From Sphingomonas sp. SORGH_AS_0879 (GTDB lineage Bacteria; Pseudomonadota; Alphaproteobacteria; Sphingomonadales; Sphingomonadaceae), in assembly GCF_030819175.1 (NCBI RefSeq), contig NZ_JAUTBJ010000002.1, positions 940,001 to 1,004,000 on the forward strand: 64,000 nucleotides of DNA, read 5' to 3'. The position numbers were made by a program, and so were the translations under genes. The notes below the pieces were generated by a model, which was not told the DNA's origin, ran no database searches, and saw only the letters and a program-made list of their open reading frames with translations. Shown in pieces: positions 62,552-64,000 of this stretch. Each line of letters opens with the position of its first letter. Positions within the stretch are counted from its first letter, which is position 1.

Positions 62552-64000
62552 TTACCCCCCATACATCGCCATCGCATCCCGCCGGAACGCGGCACCGCTG
62601 TCCGACCGGCTGTAGAACATGTGCCCGCCCGGATAGACGTTCAACTGCACCCGCTGCGCCACGCCATAGCTGGGCATCTGGTCGACGATCAGCCGCGACG
62701 CGAAATAGGGGCAGGACAGGTCGTCCCAGCCATGGACGATCATCACCTTCATCTTCGGATCGTTGGCGATCGCCTTGCGCAGGTCGGTGACGGGCGCATC
62801 CTCGGGCTTGCCGCGATCCCAGGCGCTGTTCACCTCATAGGACAGGGCATGATAGCGGGCGTCGGTCTTCCAGCCCACTTCACGCGTGACGAAATCGACC
62901 ATCGCGCTCGTCGTCGGCGCGATCAGCGAGTCGAGCAGCGGGTCGTTGGACCGCTGCTGCGACGACCAGGGGAAGGGGTCGAAGGCGGTGACATTGGAGT
63001 CGTAGATGCTGCCGATGGTCGAATCGTTGCGGTGGATTTCGCGCAGGTAGGTCCGCGTATCGACCCGTCCGCCCAGCTTGCGGACCAGCACCGGGTCGAG
63101 CCCGGTCAGTTCGGTGACGCGGCTCACCAGCCGCTCGACCGCCTGGGTGTCCGACCGCCCGCGCATCAGGTCACGCAGGTAATCGCCGCGCGCATAGGCC
63201 TCGACCCCCGCCATCGCCTCGGGAGTCAGCTTGCCCTGCCGCTCCAGTTGCGCCGCCGCCATCGAGGGCAGATCGATCATCCAGGGCAAGGGCGACAAGG
63301 CGGTCGCGTCATCGCCCGAGGCGGGGTCGAGATAGGGCGACACCATCACGATGCCGTTGACGCCCACCCCGATCTGCGATTGCAGTTCATAGGCGATACG
63401 CGGTGCCCGGTATCCGCCATAGCTTTCGCCCATGACATATTTGGGCGAGCGCAACCGCCCTTCCTTGACCAGCCAGTCATAGACGACCTTGGACAGATAT
63501 TTGATGTCCGGGTCGTTGGCGTAGAAGGCCTTCTTGGTCTCTGCCTCGTCCACCAGGCTGCGGCTGAAGCCGGTGCCGATCGGATCGATGAAGACCAGGT
63601 CGGTAAAGTCCAGCCAGCTATTGGCATTGTCGGTGGTGACCGGCGAGTCGGACGGCGCATCGCCCTGTGCGCCGAACTGGACATGCTTCGGCCCCACCGC
63701 GCCGAGATTCAGATAGACCGAGGCTGCACCGGGGCCGCCGTTGAACGCGAAGGTGACGGGCCGCCGGACATCGCCGCCGGGCACGGTATAGGCGGTATAG
63801 ACGACCTGCCCGATCTCCTTGCCCTTGTCGTCGCGTACCGCGATCTTGCCGATGGTCGCCTTGTAGCTGATCAGCTTGCCGCCGATCCGTGCGGTCTGGC
63901 TGATCGTCTTGTCGTCGGGCAGGGGCGGGCGCCTGGCGTCGTCGTCCTTCTTCTCTGTCGTCGTCTTGGTTTCGGTCTTCTCGGCCTTTTGCGCGGTGGC
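62552..64000 (-). CDS. Peptidase S10 (serine carboxypeptidase-like), 5' end cut by window edge
   Basis: At least 482 residues of a serine carboxypeptidase-type alpha/beta hydrolase; the frame is still open at base 64000, so the start and any signal peptide lie outside. Motifs: oxyanion region PVTFAFNGGPGAASVYLNLG, catalytic Ser in VMGESYGGYRAPRIAYEL, Asp in VMIVHGWDDLSCPYF and His in YPGGHMFYSRSD. The visible N-terminal stretch (QKAEKTETKTTTEKKDDDAR) is a charged linker. It probably cleaves C-terminal residues from peptides in the periplasm, upstream of the Xaa-Pro peptidase and hydroxyproline enzymes. Confidence 0.9.
   Translation of the reverse strand, partial: ATAQKAEKTETKTTTEKKDDDARRPPLPDDKTISQTARIGGKLISYKATIGKIAVRDDKGKEIGQVVYTAYTVPGGDVRRPVTFAFNGGPGAASVYLNLGAVGPKHVQFGAQGDAPSDSPVTTDNANSWLDFTDLVFIDPIGTGFSRSLVDEAETKKAFYANDPDIKYLSKVVYDWLVKEGRLRSPKYVMGESYGGYRAPRIAYELQSQIGVGVNGIVMVSPYLDPASGDDATALSPLPWMIDLPSMAAAQLERQGKLTPEAMAGVEAYARGDYLRDLMRGRSDTQAVERLVSRVTELTGLDPVLVRKLGGRVDTRTYLREIHRNDSTIGSIYDSNVTAFDPFPWSSQQRSNDPLLDSLIAPTTSAMVDFVTREVGWKTDARYHALSYEVNSAWDRGKPEDAPVTDLRKAIANDPKMKVMIVHGWDDLSCPYFASRLIVDQMPSYGVAQRVQLNVYPGGHMFYSRSDSGAAFRRDAMAMYGG

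Overview
The window is a GC-rich chromosomal segment of an alphaproteobacterium. Gene content and order point to the Sphingomonadaceae (Sphingomonas-like): serC-serA, hisZ-purA, a miaB-plsC-fur-rimI-tsaB-nfuA block, a phoH-ybeY-corC block, and many short intergenic palindromes. This assignment rests on recognising gene families; no database search was run. Both ends of the window cut genes: gshA at the left and an S10-type peptidase at the right.

Layout. 1-3.3 kb: gshA (partial), an isoprenylcysteine-methyltransferase-like membrane protein and two unknown small genes. 3.3-9.65 kb: an integrated element sitting at the 3' end of trmB. It has 25-bp near-identical att repeats, both encoding the TrmB C-terminus WYFRYIRR plus stop, a tyrosine integrase, paired arm-type repeats at both ends, a toxin-antitoxin pair with a clear autoregulated promoter, two membrane-protein cargo genes, two tiny genes, and two unknown genes separated by an IS3-family insertion. 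9.6-18.2 kb: trmB, an FNT channel, metK behind a palindromic operator, lnt, a VOC protein, a PHA-granule-type protein, a LysE exporter, a PQQ-type sugar dehydrogenase homologue and an unknown secreted protein.

18.5-27.9 kb is a run of minus-strand housekeeping genes: GNAT, corC, ybeY, phoH, miaB, plsC, fur, rimI, tsaB, a nitroreductase-fold reductase, nfuA and an aspartyl/asparaginyl hydroxylase-like gene. They link tRNA modification (miaB, tsaB), ribosome/RNA quality control (ybeY, phoH), Fe-S supply (nfuA) and metal control (fur). 28-42 kb: an M16 peptidase, typA, a LOG-family protein, an extensin-like lipoprotein, serC with a probable one-base frameshift behind a structured leader, serA, an IS5-family insertion directly upstream of a DUF559 gene, hisZ and purA. 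42-53.7 kb: a low-complexity secreted protein, aroC, GNAT, fabI, a YihY/BrkB protein, a type II DnaJ, and a two-gene module (transglutaminase plus a fused circularly permuted ATP-grasp/alpha-E protein) that belongs to a predicted but biochemically unproven peptide-ligation system. Then come pdxH, a CDF transporter and a PhzF protein.

53.9-64 kb: smc, trmO, a VOC protein and a peptide/hydroxyproline-use cluster (D-amino-acid dehydrogenase-type FAD enzyme, 4-hydroxyproline 2-epimerase, M24 Xaa-Pro peptidase, S10 peptidase). The divergent FAD-enzyme/epimerase promoter region and the M24 promoter region carry the same CGTATACG palindrome, suggesting one regulator. Several families of intergenic inverted repeats are scattered through the window. 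I saw no tRNA, rRNA or CRISPR array.
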